A stretch of DNA of 64,000 nucleotides from Beijerinckia mobilis (GTDB lineage: Bacteria > Pseudomonadota > Alphaproteobacteria > Rhizobiales > Beijerinckiaceae), in contig NZ_JQJH01000010.1 in NCBI RefSeq assembly GCF_000745425.1, positions 62,001-126,000 of the forward strand. Reading direction: 5' to 3'. Positions within the stretch are counted from its first letter, which is position 1. Each line of letters begins with the position of its first letter. This document shows positions 9,127-18,715 of the stretch, piece by piece. The notes below the pieces were generated by a model. That model searched no databases. It saw nothing but the letters and a program-made list of their open reading frames with translations, and was not told the DNA's origin. Both the position numbers and the translations under genes were made by a program.

Positions 9127-10719
9127 ATGGCTTCCGAGCTTCGCCGCGTCGAGCGGGCGCTGATTTCCGTTTCCGACAAGTCCGGCCTCATCGATTTCGC
9201 CCGCGCGCTCGCCGATCTTGGCATTGAACTCGTCTCGACTGGTGGTACCGCCAAAGCCTTGAGCGAAGCTGGTCTCGCTGTTCGTGACGTCTCGGATCTG
9301 ACCGGTTTTCCGGAGCTGATGGATGGGCGGCTGAAAACGCTGCATCCCAAGGTCCATGGCGGCCTTCTCGCCATACGCGAAAATCCAGAGCATGAAGCGG
9401 CGATGCTTGCGCATAATATCGCGCCGATCGACCTTCTCGTGGTCAATCTCTATCCTTTCGAGGCGACCATTACGCGCGGCGCGCCTTTCGCCGAATGTAT
9501 CGAAAATATCGATATTGGTGGCCCGGCGATGATTCGTGCTGCCTCTAAAAATTTCAATGATGTGACTGTCGTTATTGAACCGGAAGATTATGAATCCGTG
9601 CTCAATGAGCTGAATGCGCGCAAGGGTTCGACCAGCCTTGAGCTGCGCCGTCGGCTGGCGCAAAAAGCCTTTGCCCGGACAGCGACCTATGATGCGACCA
9701 TATCGAACTGGTTTGCGGCGGAGATCGGCGAGAAGGTGCCGGCCTATCGCGCTTTCGGTGGGAAACTGATCGAATCTTTGCGCTATGGCGAAAATCCGCA
9801 CCAGAGCGCGGCCTTCTATTCCTCACCGGATAAACGGGCCGGTGTGACGACGGCGCGGCAGGTTCAGGGCAAGGCGCTTTCCTATAATAATGTCAATGAC
9901 ACGGACGCGGCTTTTGAACTCGTGGCCGAATTTGATCCCGAAAAACATGCCGCTGTGGCCATTATCAAACATGCCAATCCTTGCGGCGTCGCGCAGGCCG
10001 CGACTTTGGCGGAGGCCTATCAGCTTGCGCTGCGTTGTGACCCGGTTTCCGCCTTCGGCGGCATCGTCGCGCTCAACCGCAGGCTTGATGCCGAAGCGGC
10101 TACCGAAATCGTCAAGATTTTTACCGAAGTCATCATTGCCCCTCAGGCAGATGAGGAGGCGATCGCTCTCGTCGCGGCCAAGAAGAACCTCCGCCTGCTT
10201 TTGACTGGCGGGCTACCGGATGTGCGTGCACCGTCCCTGACCTTCCGTCCCGTCGCCGGTGGCTTTCTCGTGCAGGAGCGCGACAATGCTGTGATCGATG
10301 ATCTCGAACCGCGTGTCGTGACCAAGCGCGCGCCGACCGAGTCGGAATGGCGGGACCTGCGCTTTGCCTTCCGTGTCGCTAAACATGTCAAATCCAATGC
10401 GATCGTCTATGCGAAAGACGGCGCCACAGTCGGTATCGGAGCCGGCCAGATGAGCCGCGTCGACTCGTCCCGAATCGCCGCCATGAAGGCACAGGAAGCG
10501 TCAGAGGCAGCAGGCTTGACGGAATCGCTCGCCAAAGGCTCGGTCGTCGCGTCGGATGCTTTCTTCCCCTTCGCCGATGGCCTGCTTGCCGCCGCCGCCG
10601 CCGGAGCCACCGCCGTCATCCAGCCGGGGGGCTCAGTACGTGACAATGAGGTCATTGCTGCCGCTGATGAAGCGGGCCTTGCCATGGTGCTCACCGGCAT
10701 CCGCCATTTCCGGCATTAA
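9127..10719 (+). CDS. purH: Bifunctional AICAR transformylase / IMP cyclohydrolase PurH
   Basis: 530 codons from ATG 9127, with CAGGA just upstream. An upstream in-frame ATG at 9046 adds 27 residues with no family resemblance. PurH performs the last two steps of IMP synthesis. The N-terminal IMP cyclohydrolase (MGS-like) domain starts at [14 protein letters not shown] and includes STGGTAK and [15 protein letters not shown]. The C-terminal transformylase domain has the KHANPCGVA and [10 protein letters not shown] motifs and ends in an IQPGGSVRD block. The length is normal for the family. purM and purN lie nearby on the opposite strand, so the window holds three purine genes in two units. Confidence 0.97.
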   Translation: MASELRRVERALISVSDKSGLIDFARALADLGIELVSTGGTAKALSEAGLAVRDVSDLTGFPELMDGRLKTLHPKVHGGLLAIRENPEHEAAMLAHNIAPIDLLVVNLYPFEATITRGAPFAECIENIDIGGPAMIRAASKNFNDVTVVIEPEDYESVLNELNARKGSTSLELRRRLAQKAFARTATYDATISNWFAAEIGEKVPAYRAFGGKLIESLRYGENPHQSAAFYSSPDKRAGVTTARQVQGKALSYNNVNDTDAAFELVAEFDPEKHAAVAIIKHANPCGVAQAATLAEAYQLALRCDPVSAFGGIVALNRRLDAEAATEIVKIFTEVIIAPQADEEAIALVAAKKNLRLLLTGGLPDVRAPSLTFRPVAGGFLVQERDNAVIDDLEPRVVTKRAPTESEWRDLRFAFRVAKHVKSNAIVYAKDGATVGIGAGQMSRVDSSRIAAMKAQEASEAAGLTESLAKGSVVASDAFFPFADGLLAAAAAGATAVIQPGGSVRDNEVIAAADEAGLAMVLTGIRHFRH

Positions 10720-10833
10720 CCATGGTTTCGTGTCGTTGTTCGGGACTCGCAAGACGGGCGTCTTCGTTAAGCTCTGATCAATGTTGAAAGGCGTAAGCAG
10801 CTCTTCTTAATGATTTTCATTTTGGAGTTTTGC

Positions 10834-11121
10834 ATGCGCGTCAGCACCACGGAATCGATTGAGGGTAGCCGGGTCGTCCAGTCGATTGGATCGATCACCG
10901 CCACATCGAGCTGGCATGCTTCGGGTACTCAACCGCATCAGGGCAATTGGCGGGAACGCCTGCTTGCCGATCTGATCCGCCGCGCCGAGGACATTGGTGC
11001 CGACGCTATTGTCGGCGTCAATTATCAGGACGAGAACACGGCGCTGACCAGCGAAGGCGGTGTCGCGCTCAAGCGCGTCATGGTTACTGGCACGGCCGTC
11101 AAGCTCGCCTGCGCGGCTTGA
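10834..11121 (+). CDS. YbjQ/UPF0145 family small protein
   Basis: 95 codons from ATG 10834, with GGAG six bases upstream; an in-frame ATG at 10810 lacks such a site. The fold-defining features of the YbjQ (UPF0145, often labelled putative heavy-metal-binding) family are present: an RRAEDIGADAIVGVNY helix-strand block followed by KRVMVTGTAVKL. The family forms small pentameric cytosolic proteins of unknown role. The protein is slightly shorter than the typical 105 residues. A hairpin at 11135-11188 follows. Confidence 0.75.
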   Translation: MRVSTTESIEGSRVVQSIGSITATSSWHASGTQPHQGNWRERLLADLIRRAEDIGADAIVGVNYQDENTALTSEGGVALKRVMVTGTAVKLACAA

Positions 11122-11134
11122 TCCTGAGGAAGGG

Positions 11135-11188
11135 TCCCGTTTTTCAACGGGAACGAGAGACTCTCGGGAGCGGCTTTCAGGCCGCTCC
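11135..11188 (+). terminator. Tandem hairpins after the YbjQ-like gene
   Basis: Two perfect stems lie just after the stop codon: TCCCGTT/AACGGGA at 11135-11141 and 11146-11152, and GGAGCGGC/GCCGCTCC at 11167-11174 and 11181-11188. Neither is followed by a clean T-run, so the terminator call is tentative. Confidence 0.4.
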
Positions 11189-11228
11189 ACGTACTTCTGA
11201 AAAAATGAAATATCTATTTCAATAGCTT

Positions 11229-11244
11229 ATGAAGTAGACTTCAT
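11229..11244. promoter_or_regulatory. 16-bp palindrome upstream of the MT-A70 gene
   Basis: ATGAAGT-ag-ACTTCAT is a perfect inverted repeat about 45 bases upstream of the methyltransferase start. It is placed where an operator or promoter-overlapping repressor site would be expected. No regulator is known for it. Confidence 0.35.
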
Positions 11245-11290
11245 GTTGTATTAAAAGGAGTTCGGGGCGTGTCTGTTCGGATCGAGGGTA

Positions 11291-11944
11291 ATGCGGCCTG
11301 ATCCAATCGCCGAATTCTCACGCGATCTCACCGAGCGCAGCTTCGCGACGATCCTTGCCGATCCTCCATGGCGTTTTCAAAATCGCACAGGAAAAATGGC
11401 GCCCGAACATCGCCGCCTGAGCCGCTATGGCACGATGGATCTCGGGGAGATCATGGCCATGCCGGTCGCCTCGGTTCTGGCGGATACTGCCCACCTCTAT
11501 CTCTGGGTGCCGAATGCTCTTCTGCCGCAAGGACTCGAGGTCCTCGCTGCCTGGGGGTTCGATTATAAATCAAACCTCGTCTGGCATAAGGTGCGCAAAG
11601 ACGGTGGTTCGGACGGCCGCGGTGTCGGGTTCTATTTTCGAAACGTCACCGAACTCGTGCTGTTCGGCGTCAAGGGCAAAAAGGCACGCACCCTCGCCCC
11701 GGGGCGGCGGCAGGTCAATCTTCTTGCCGCGCCGAAACGCGAGCACAGCCGCAAGCCGGATGAATTCTACACGATTATCGAAGCCTGTAGTCCGGGACCT
11801 TATCTCGAATTATTCGCGCGTGGCGCGCGGCCCGGATGGACGAGCTGGGGTAATCAAGCGGAAGATTATGAAATTACCTGGAGCACTTATCGGAACAATA
11901 GCCGGGGACATTCCCGAAATTCTCCCGATGAAGCGGAGGAATAA
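11291..11944 (+). CDS. MT-A70 family N6-adenine methyltransferase, orphan
   Basis: 217 codons. The catalytic motif DPPW is in ILADPPWRFQ near residue 25, followed by the MT-A70 blocks YLWVPNALLPQGL, DYKSNLVWHK and a C-terminal PYLELFARGARPGWTSWGNQ. The enzyme is predicted to transfer a methyl group from SAM to N6 of adenine in DNA or RNA; the target cannot be told from sequence. No restriction nuclease is nearby, so it is an orphan. A strong AAAAGGAG site lies upstream of a ten-codon GTG open frame (11269-11301) that overlaps this start by 11 bases, which may couple translation. It converges on gmk with a 26-base gap. Confidence 0.85.
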   Translation: MRPDPIAEFSRDLTERSFATILADPPWRFQNRTGKMAPEHRRLSRYGTMDLGEIMAMPVASVLADTAHLYLWVPNALLPQGLEVLAAWGFDYKSNLVWHKVRKDGGSDGRGVGFYFRNVTELVLFGVKGKKARTLAPGRRQVNLLAAPKREHSRKPDEFYTIIEACSPGPYLELFARGARPGWTSWGNQAEDYEITWSTYRNNSRGHSRNSPDEAEE

Positions 11945-11970
11945 AGCTGTTTCCGTACAAGGGTGAGGCT

Positions 11971-12654
11971 TCAGCCGGGCTCATTGAGAAGCGTCTCGAC
12001 GAACGCGCCGAGGCCCTCCTTGAGCCGTGGCGAACGCAGCCGCTCGCTCGTCACGATCGCCGTCAGCTCCTCGAAGGTGCGCTGCAGATCATCGTTGATC
12101 AGCACATAATCATAATGCGCCCAATGGCTTATTTCCGTCCGGGCGTTTTCGAGCCGTTTGGCGATGGTCTCCGGCGGATCCTCGGCGCGCCGTTCGAGCC
12201 GCGCGCGCAATTCCCGCATGGTCGGCGGCAGGATGAAAACCGAGACGACATCGGCCCCGATCTTCTGCCTGACCTGCCGGGCGCCTTGATAATCGATATC
12301 GAACAAGACATCCCGGCCTTCGCTGAGAATCGCTTCTAGCGGTTCGCTCGGTGTACCGTAGAAATTGCCATGCACCTCCGCCCATTCGAGAAGGGCATCG
12401 GTGTCCCGCAGAGTTTCGAACTGTTTGCGGGTGATGAAATTATAATGGATGCCCTCGACTTCACTCGTCCGGCGCGGCCGCGTCGTGACCGAAATCGACA
12501 GGGTCAGATCGAGCTTCTTCGACTGCAGCAGCATGCGCGTCAGCGTTGTCTTCCCCGCGCCGGAAGGCGAGGAAAGAATCAGCATCAGCCCGCGCCGTTT
12601 GCAATGGAGGGCAGCAGAATGGGGATCCGGACGGGGATCGGCAACATCGGTCAT
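11971..12654 (-). CDS. gmk: Guanylate kinase
   Basis: 227 codons. It phosphorylates GMP to GDP. The P-loop [11 protein letters not shown] lies near residues 28-38, followed by [19 protein letters not shown], the GMP-binding segment of the family. Length is slightly above the typical ~210 because of an N-terminal extension of about 20 residues ([15 protein letters not shown]). Last gene of the purM-purN-yicC-gmk operon, five bases after yicC. Confidence 0.96.
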   Translation of the reverse strand: MTDVADPRPDPHSAALHCKRRGLMLILSSPSGAGKTTLTRMLLQSKKLDLTLSISVTTRPRRTSEVEGIHYNFITRKQFETLRDTDALLEWAEVHGNFYGTPSEPLEAILSEGRDVLFDIDYQGARQVRQKIGADVVSVFILPPTMRELRARLERRAEDPPETIAKRLENARTEISHWAHYDYVLINDDLQRTFEELTAIVTSERLRSPRLKEGLGAFVETLLNEPG

Positions 12655-12659
12655 AGGCG

Positions 12660-13544
12660 TTATTCGAGATTTTGAATCTGCTCGCGGAACTGCTCGATCT
12701 CGACACGCAATTCGAGCCCGATATCGGTCAAGCCGGCGTCATTGGATTTCGAGCATAGCGTATTGGCTTCGCGGCCCAGCTCCTGCGCCAGAAAATCGAG
12801 CTTGCGGCCACAGGGACCGCCGGTTTCGAGATGCGTACGCGCCGCCTGCACATGCGTCAGCAGACGATCGAGTTCTTCGCGAATATCCGCCTTGGCTGCG
12901 AGCAGCAAGGCTTCCTGATGCAGGCGCGCGGGATCAAGCCCCACCTGATCGGCGAGCCGGGCGATGCTGGCGGCAAGTTTGGCTTTGATCGCTTCGGGTT
13001 GGCGTCCCGGACAGCTTTCGGCCGCCTTGGTCAGGGTGCCGATCCGTTCAAGCCGGCTGATGAGGATGGGGGCGAGCGCCGCCCCTTCCACCTGGCGCAT
13101 GGCAACAAGGCCCGTGATCGCCTCATCGAGATGGAGGAGAACGGCGCCGTTCAGGGCCTCGCGTTCTGCGGGGCTTTCCTCTGCCTCGATGATTTCGATG
13201 AGTCCGCGAACACCAAGGAGGCCGTCGAGACTGCCTGTACGGATGCCGGGCGGCAGTGGGAGATCCCCGATGGAGGTCAGCAGTTTTTCTAGAAGTGCCT
13301 CATTGATATGGACTTCGGGCGCCATCGCCTCGCGCTGTACATTGAGCGAGGCATGCACGGTTCCCCGTGTCAGCGCCTTGCCGAGTCTTTGCCGGATGTC
13401 CGCCTCGATCGCGTCGAATCCCGGCGGTAGCCGCAGCCGTAGATCAATGCCTTTGCTGTTAACGCTCTTCAGCTCCCAGGCAAAACGCGCGGCGCCCTGG
13501 CTGCCGGTGCTGCGGGCGAAGCCGGTCATGCTTGCCAGAATCAT
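12660..13544 (-). CDS. YicC family protein (putative endoribonuclease)
   Basis: 294 codons, typical length for the family. It starts [12 protein letters not shown], includes the conserved block [20 protein letters not shown], and ends with the DUF1732 segment containing [23 protein letters not shown]. coli YicC is described as an endoribonuclease family member; here the function is by homology only. Its start overlaps the purN stop by four bases, so translation is likely coupled, and gmk follows five bases later. The yicC-gmk pairing is widely conserved. Confidence 0.93.
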   Translation of the reverse strand: MILASMTGFARSTGSQGAARFAWELKSVNSKGIDLRLRLPPGFDAIEADIRQRLGKALTRGTVHASLNVQREAMAPEVHINEALLEKLLTSIGDLPLPPGIRTGSLDGLLGVRGLIEIIEAEESPAEREALNGAVLLHLDEAITGLVAMRQVEGAALAPILISRLERIGTLTKAAESCPGRQPEAIKAKLAASIARLADQVGLDPARLHQEALLLAAKADIREELDRLLTHVQAARTHLETGGPCGRKLDFLAQELGREANTLCSKSNDAGLTDIGLELRVEIEQFREQIQNLE

Positions 13545-14257
13545 GAACGCTTCTCCCGCGCTGAGGGATTTGCCGGTGGATCACCTTCAGGAACTGGTCC
13601 AGGCACCCGCAAGGCCGAGGGCAGGAGCGTTGCATCGGCATTGTTCTGAAACAACACACGATTGCCCGCGATGCGCCAGCCGCCGCGCGCAATATAGTCT
13701 AGCGCACGTGGATAGAGCAGATGCTCCTCGGCGAGAACCCGCGCTGCCAAAGTCTCAGCTGTGTCGTCTTCCAGAACCGGAACGGCGGCCTGTGCGATGA
13801 TCGGTCCGGCATCCATGGCCGGCACGACGAAATGGACCGTGCAGCCGTGGATTCTCACGCCATCCTCCAGCGCGCGCTCATGCGTGTGCAGGCCGCGGAA
13901 GGATGGTAGGAGGGCGGGATGGATGTTCAAAATCCGTCCTTCCCACTGGCTGATGAACCAGGGTGTCAACAGCCGCATGAAGCCGGCAAGGCAGAGCAGC
14001 TCGATGCGATGCAGCTCAAGCAAGGCTTGCATGGAGCGTTCGAATTCCTCACGCCCGGCATAGATTTTATGGTCCACCGCCGCTGTGGCGATCCCCTTTT
14101 CCTTGGCGAAACGGAGCCCTTCCGCTTCCGGCCGATTGGAAAGGACGAGGGCGATTTCGGCCGGAAAATGCGGGGCACGAGCGCTTTCGATCAGGGCCCG
14201 CATGTTGGAGCCCCGGCCGGAAATCAGGATGGCGGTGCGTTTGCGGGAGGGCGTCAA
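13541..14257 (-). CDS. purN: Phosphoribosylglycinamide formyltransferase PurN
   Basis: 238 codons if started at TTG 14257, which overlaps the purM stop codon by four bases. An upstream ATG would add about 52 residues lying inside purM in another frame. PurN transfers formyl from 10-formyl-THF to GAR. The motifs are [11 protein letters not shown] at the N-terminus, [10 protein letters not shown], the active-site [10 protein letters not shown] with catalytic Asn and His, and a VHFV...DAGPIIAQ block. About 30 residues after the core form a Pro/Arg-rich tail. The TTG start with overlap suggests coupling to purM. Confidence 0.95.
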   Translation of the reverse strand: MTPSRKRTAILISGRGSNMRALIESARAPHFPAEIALVLSNRPEAEGLRFAKEKGIATAAVDHKIYAGREEFERSMQALLELHRIELLCLAGFMRLLTPWFISQWEGRILNIHPALLPSFRGLHTHERALEDGVRIHGCTVHFVVPAMDAGPIIAQAAVPVLEDDTAETLAARVLAEEHLLYPRALDYIARGGWRIAGNRVLFQNNADATLLPSALRVPGPVPEGDPPANPSAREKRS

Positions 14258-15321
14258 AGCGAAAGCCGCCCCTGAAACTGCACGCGTGCGCTCGCTGGCG
14301 CCGACTCGACGACCGAGCCGAGCCGTACCGGTTTCTCTCCGGCCTGTCGCAACGCATCCTCGACGGTTTCGATTGAGCCGGCCGCAACGACGAGGACCAT
14401 GCCGATGCCGCAATTGAAGGTGCGCAGCATTTCGGATTCCTCTATGCCGCCTTCGCGGGCGAGCCAGCCGAATACGGCAGGTACGTAAATGCGGGAGAGA
14501 TCGATCTGGAGGTCGAGCGAAGCCGGTAGAACCCGTGGCAGATTGTCCTGAAAACCACCCCCAGTGATATGCGCCAGAGCTTTGATCCCCGGTGCCGTCG
14601 CAAGGGTTTGGAGCAATGGCCGGACGTAGATGCGGGTCGGCGCGAGAAGCGCCATGCCGAGCGTCGTATCGGGTGCGAACGGCGCCACCATCCCAAGATC
14701 GAGACCTTTGAGGGTCAGAACCCGACGGACGAGAGAGAAGCCATTTGAATGCAGTCCGGAGGAGGGCAGGCCCAGAAGCATATCTCCGGGGACCATATCG
14801 GCGCGCGGCAGGAGATTGCCGCGTTCGACCGCGCCGACCGCAAATCCGGCGAGATCATAATCCTTGCCCGCATAGAGGCCGGGCATTTCCGCCGTTTCGC
14901 CGCCGATGAGGGCGCAGCCCGCCTCGCGGCAGCCTTCGGCGATGCCTTTGATCACATCGGCTGCCGTTGCCGGTTCGAGTTTGCCGGTCGCGTAATAATC
15001 GAGAAAGAAGAGCGGTTCTGCGCCCTGCACGATGAGATCGTTGACGCACATGGCGACGAGATCAATGCCGATCGTCTCGTGCCGGCTGCTGTCGATTGCG
15101 AGCTTGACCTTGGAGCCCACACCATCATTGGCGGCAACGAGAATCGGGTCGTGGAAACCGGCCGCCTTGAGATCGAACAGGCCGCCGAAGCCGCCAATCT
15201 CGGCATCCGCGCCCTTGCGGCGGGTTGCGCGAACAAATGGCTTGATGGTTTCGACGAGCGCATTGCCGGCATCGATGTCGACGCCGGCTTCCGCATAGGT
15301 CAGGCCGTTCTTCTTATCCAT
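14254..15321 (-). CDS. purM: Phosphoribosylformylglycinamidine cyclo-ligase PurM (AIR synthetase)
   Basis: 355 codons from ATG 15321, which gives the usual family length; in-frame ATG 15351 is an alternative. PurM closes FGAM to AIR with ATP. Family motifs are [17 protein letters not shown], the [10 protein letters not shown] loop, [20 protein letters not shown] and [13 protein letters not shown]. First gene of the operon with purN, yicC and gmk. Confidence 0.96.
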   Translation of the reverse strand: MDKKNGLTYAEAGVDIDAGNALVETIKPFVRATRRKGADAEIGGFGGLFDLKAAGFHDPILVAANDGVGSKVKLAIDSSRHETIGIDLVAMCVNDLIVQGAEPLFFLDYYATGKLEPATAADVIKGIAEGCREAGCALIGGETAEMPGLYAGKDYDLAGFAVGAVERGNLLPRADMVPGDMLLGLPSSGLHSNGFSLVRRVLTLKGLDLGMVAPFAPDTTLGMALLAPTRIYVRPLLQTLATAPGIKALAHITGGGFQDNLPRVLPASLDLQIDLSRIYVPAVFGWLAREGGIEESEMLRTFNCGIGMVLVVAAGSIETVEDALRQAGEKPVRLGSVVESAPASARVQFQGRLSL

Positions 15322-16014
15322 GGAGGGTCCGAATTGTCGGGTCGAAGCCATCGGGCGGGCGATGCCACGCCTGCGCCGGCGAGAGACTAACACATTGTTT
15401 TTATGCTGGAACTTTAACGTCGAAAATGACGATCATCTGCATGCTGTAACGGCTTGTTGGGGCCGATGCAAGTTGGCCGCGTCAACAGCGCCCAACGTGA
15501 CAAGCTTGGCATTGACAGCAGAACGGGCCGCTGGCATCACAAATCCTTGAACGATAATAATGTTCAGGGAATCATTTTCGCTTCGATATTGCCACATTCC
15601 CTCAAAGCGCGGCCTTACGAAAGTTTCCGTGAAAAAGATGGCATACAGTCGTATGGCGTTATTCTCACGCAAATGATTTTTCAGCATCTTTGCGACTTTG
15701 AAAATCGGAGGCGGAGCCGGAGAAGCGGCCGGAGGCGGAAAATGGGTCCGACTCGGAAGCGCTGTCCCTTGCTCGATGGGCAGCCAGAGCATTTCGTATC
15801 GATCCGGACATGAAAAAATCTTTGTATTTTCAAAGTGATATATCAAAAATCGACGCGTCATGAGCAGAAAATGCTCTCGACTTCCCATATCGTTTCGCGC
15901 CGGCGTCGAAAACGCGGACATGATTGAGGCAACAACGGTCACGCTTTGCGTGCGTTGGCAAAAGGTAGTGAAAAAGCTTCTTTAATCGTCTCATTGAGAC
16001 GGCCGGACGGTGCG
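15322..16014. other. Gene-poor spacer between purM and the LysR gene
   Basis: About 690 bases in a divergent arrangement. A 169-codon frame on the minus strand (15433-15942) has no domain, no good ribosome-binding site and unusual composition, so it is not called. The segment should hold the promoters for purM and the LysR gene. A 15-bp palindrome lies at its right end. Confidence 0.5.
15987..16001. promoter_or_regulatory. Perfect palindrome CGTCTCA-T-TGAGACG before the LysR start
   Basis: The 15-bp palindrome ends 13 bases before the LysR-type gene start. It may be an autoregulatory operator, or a minimal member of the family B repeats, which share the TCTCATTGA core. The short length and position do not decide between these. 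Confidence 0.4.
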
Positions 16015-16947
16015 ATGCAGAAACTCGATGATATGATCACCTTTGTCCGCGTCGTGGAGCGCGGCAGTTTCGTGGCCGCCGCGCGCCAGCTCGGCGTGCC
16101 GCCGGCCACCGTCAGCCGCAAGATTCAGGAACTGGAACATCGGCTCGGTATTGAATTGCTGCGGCGCACGACGCGCAGGGTTTTCGTAACCGAGGCTGGT
16201 CGCGCCTTTTTCGATAACGCTTCACAGGCGCTGACTCTCATCGAGGAGGCTGAGCTCGTCGCCAAGAGCTACAGCAGCAAACCAGCCGGCGTACTGCGAG
16301 TCCTTGCCCCCTATACTTTGGGCATTTTGATCATCGACCAGATATTGCCGGCATTTCAGCGTCTTTACCCGGAAGTTTTGGTCTATCTGACTTTGAACAA
16401 TGAACCGCTCGATCTCATCGAGCATGGATTCGATGTTGCCGTCCGGCTTGGTGCTTTGCCTGATTCGACCTATGCCGTGCATCATCTCATGCATGCCGTC
16501 CGTCGGGTTGTCGCCTCTCCCTCCTATCTGGAAAAGCATCCGCCGATTGAATCGGTGAGCGACCTCGAACACCACGTCTTTCTGAGCGCATCCATCGATA
16601 CGCCGGCTGCCGGCGCCACCATGACTTTTCGAAAGGGTCAGGAACAAGTGCCTGTCACTCTCGTGCCGCGCATGGTCTCCAACGAGGCATCGGTCATTCT
16701 CAATCATGTTCTACTGGGTGAAGGATTCGCCCTCTTTGCGGAAATCCTCACGGAACCCTTCCTCGCCAGCGGCGCCCTGAAGCAGGTCCTGCCGGATTGG
16801 CATAGTGGCGATCCGTTGGAAGCCTCTCTGCTCTTTAGCCGGCATGCGACGAGCGATCCTAAAGTGAGGCTTTTTATCGATTTTCTCACGAATGAGGCCA
16901 CGACTTCGAAGAAGCGCAGCACATTATTGCTTGGTTTGAGAGAATGA
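16015..16947 (+). CDS. LysR family transcriptional regulator
   Basis: 310 codons from ATG 16015; an in-frame ATG at 15946 adds residues before the normal LysR N-terminus. The winged helix-turn-helix covers residues ~1-60 with FVRVVERGSFVAAARQLG and PPATVSRKIQELEHRLG. The C-terminal substrate-binding domain (~90-295) matches the subgroup that often controls adjacent oxidoreductase genes. No obvious target gene is adjacent: the next gene encodes a small exported protein on the same strand. Target and inducer are unknown. Confidence 0.9.
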   Translation: MQKLDDMITFVRVVERGSFVAAARQLGVPPATVSRKIQELEHRLGIELLRRTTRRVFVTEAGRAFFDNASQALTLIEEAELVAKSYSSKPAGVLRVLAPYTLGILIIDQILPAFQRLYPEVLVYLTLNNEPLDLIEHGFDVAVRLGALPDSTYAVHHLMHAVRRVVASPSYLEKHPPIESVSDLEHHVFLSASIDTPAAGATMTFRKGQEQVPVTLVPRMVSNEASVILNHVLLGEGFALFAEILTEPFLASGALKQVLPDWHSGDPLEASLLFSRHATSDPKVRLFIDFLTNEATTSKKRSTLLLGLRE

Positions 16948-17040
16948 AATTCCGTTTTGGCCAATGATCAATCCGCTCCGGAAGTTTATATTTTTTTTTA
17001 GTGAGGGGGCGATGAAGTCGCTCCCGCAAGGAGCAGAAAG

Positions 17041-17274
17041 ATGAAACATTTGGTCTCGGCCTTATTGGCCTCCAGTTTGGTACTTGCCGCCGGTGCGGCG
17101 GTCGCCAATGATAAAATTCCCGCCAATGCAAATGAATATTATTCTTATGTCGACAATCAGAATGATCGCGTCGGCCATGTCGTGCATCATGAAAAGAGCG
17201 ACGGCGGTGCCTTCGGTCGCATGGGACAGGGCGCGAACCCCTACTTTCCTGAAGGACCTGGTAATCCCCGCTAA
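17041..17274 (+). CDS. Small exported protein, unknown function
   Basis: 77 codons with a good AAGGAG site eight bases upstream. Residues 1-22 are a typical Sec signal peptide (MKHLVSALLASSL..., cleavage after AVA-N). The mature ~55 residues are rich in Asn, His, Gly and Asp and contain YYSYVDNQNDRVGHVVHH and an FGRMGQGANPYFPEG tail; there is no cysteine. A hairpin-forming GGGGGCGA/TCGCTCCC pair lies just before the ribosome-binding site and an exceptionally strong hairpin follows 180 bases downstream. No family recognised. Confidence 0.65.
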   Translation: MKHLVSALLASSLVLAAGAAVANDKIPANANEYYSYVDNQNDRVGHVVHHEKSDGGAFGRMGQGANPYFPEGPGNPR

Positions 17275-17933
17275 GGCCAGGCATTAACTTCAAAATTTGC
17301 CCGGCCCCCTGTTGAGGAAGATTTGGTGTCCGCTCATTCGAAATGCAACAGGCGATAGAAGCCCCGATTGAGAGCTCTCGCCTGACGGCCATTAAATGAA
17401 GAATTGTCAGTTCCAAGACGGTTAAACATCTGTCGACTGGGCAATTCTTTCTCGTAAAAGCACCACCTTTATCCTGCTTTTCCCTCAAGAAGCGCGATAA
17501 ATGTGGTGCTTTTTCTTTGTCAGGACTTTTAACGGCGCAATCCGTTTGAACATAAGGATGGGGCTCTCTTCGAACAGCCCGGGAAAAAGCCGTTTTCCAA
17601 ATCTTTTGGCTCATTCCGATCCATTCCCGCATGCCTTGCGATCGAGGCCATTGAAGGCAAAAGGCGATGATTCTGACTCATCGCTTGCGCCCCTGCGACT
17701 ATGCGCGGCTTTCCGGCGAACATTTATGGATTATGACAGGTCGCGATCCATGCACTTCGATACGAATCGCTCGGCTGCACTTCCCGTTAATGATTCTTGA
17801 TGAAGAACCGGCGCGTCAGGGGAACAATTATGCCGATCGGGATTTGTCTGGAGCATGAAGCATTGAATAGGATGCTTCAGCAGTTCATTCAGGCGCCATT
17901 TTCCATCGCGGTGCCGGTTTCCCGTATCAGCCC
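17275..17933 (+). other. Gene-free spacer containing a candidate structured RNA
   Basis: About 660 bases with no convincing coding frame. The only clear structure is the long stem at 17456-17513 and smaller stems just upstream of it. Confidence 0.5.
17456..17520 (+). terminator. Strong intrinsic terminator or end of a small RNA
   Basis: Arms at 17456-17473 and 17496-17513 pair over 18 bases with one mismatch (AAAAGCACCAC.../...GTGGTGCTTTT) around a 22-base loop, and the right arm runs into TTTTCTTTG. This is by far the best plus-strand terminator in the region. It is ~180 bases beyond the small exported gene, so it ends either a long 3' UTR or an independent small RNA. Confidence 0.65.
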
Positions 17934-18482
17934 ATGCTCACAGCGAATTTCGGCAGCATTCCGAATCTGATCAGCCTGTTCCGGCTGGTGCTCGTCCCGG
18001 CCATTGTCGTGATGATCGCTTCGCATCGCTGGATGGAAGCCTGCATCATCTTCATTATCGCCGGTATTTCCGATGCCCTTGATGGTTGGATCGCCAAAAG
18101 CTTCGACCTTCGCACGGAGCTTGGTGCCTATCTCGACCCGCTCGCGGACAAGGCCTTGCTCGTCTCGATCTATATTGCTTTGGCGATCAATCAGACGATC
18201 CCCGCGGGTCTGGCGATTATTGTCGTCGCACGTGACCTGATGATCATCGGCGCCTTCATGGTCTCATGGCTCCTGGATAAGCCCATTCGCGTGGTGCCCT
18301 TGCCGATCTCCAAGCTGAATACCGCTGCCCAGATCGCTTTTGCGTCGCTTGTCCTGGGCGTCAAGGCATTTGCGCTTCCCGCGCACCCGTGGTTCAGCAT
18401 TGGTGTTTACACCATCACATTTCTGACATTGGCGTCGATGGCCGCCTATATCTCGCGATGGATCCGCCATATGAATCTGTGA
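17934..18482 (+). CDS. CDP-alcohol phosphatidyltransferase family protein (PgsA-like)
   Basis: 182 codons with about five membrane segments. It carries the CDP-alcohol motif D-x2-DG-x2-A-(R)-x8-G-x3-D-x3-D as DALDGWIAK...GAYLDPLADK, with Lys in place of the usual Arg. Likely role: transfer of a phosphatidyl group from CDP-diacylglycerol to an alcohol, in the inner membrane; glycerol 3-phosphate (PgsA) or a related acceptor cannot be distinguished. It sits upstream of the AI-2E permease and hda, an order familiar from other Hyphomicrobiales, with purM/purN on the other side. Confidence 0.88.
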   Translation: MLTANFGSIPNLISLFRLVLVPAIVVMIASHRWMEACIIFIIAGISDALDGWIAKSFDLRTELGAYLDPLADKALLVSIYIALAINQTIPAGLAIIVVARDLMIIGAFMVSWLLDKPIRVVPLPISKLNTAAQIAFASLVLGVKAFALPAHPWFSIGVYTITFLTLASMAAYISRWIRHMNL

Positions 18483-18715
18483 TTCTCGGCGGATTTCTGA
18501 AATCCCCATTGTTCGACATTCCTGTCAGCATTGCTTTTGCTTTGGAAAAGCAGAATCCATCATGGCTCTGGCCGTGCAAGGCGGCTTAGAATCCGCTGTG
18601 GCCTGTGAGGCTCGATATGACCGCCCCACAAGAGGGCATCGTCTTTTGGCCACTGGGATCTGCGAAGTGGGCTTTGCGTGTGAATCGGTGATGCCGACAC
18701 AGCCCTCGATAATTT

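Noticed and set aside
11291-11944. Part of a restriction-modification system
   Set aside because: No nuclease or specificity gene lies adjacent; the neighbours are metabolic genes.
14749-15390. Long open frame antisense to purM
   Set aside because: It lies fully within purM in the opposite direction; its translation follows the codon bias of purM and matches no family.
15433-15942. 169-codon frame on the minus strand between purM and the LysR gene
   Set aside because: No family, poor ribosome-binding context, unusual amino-acid composition; treated as intergenic.
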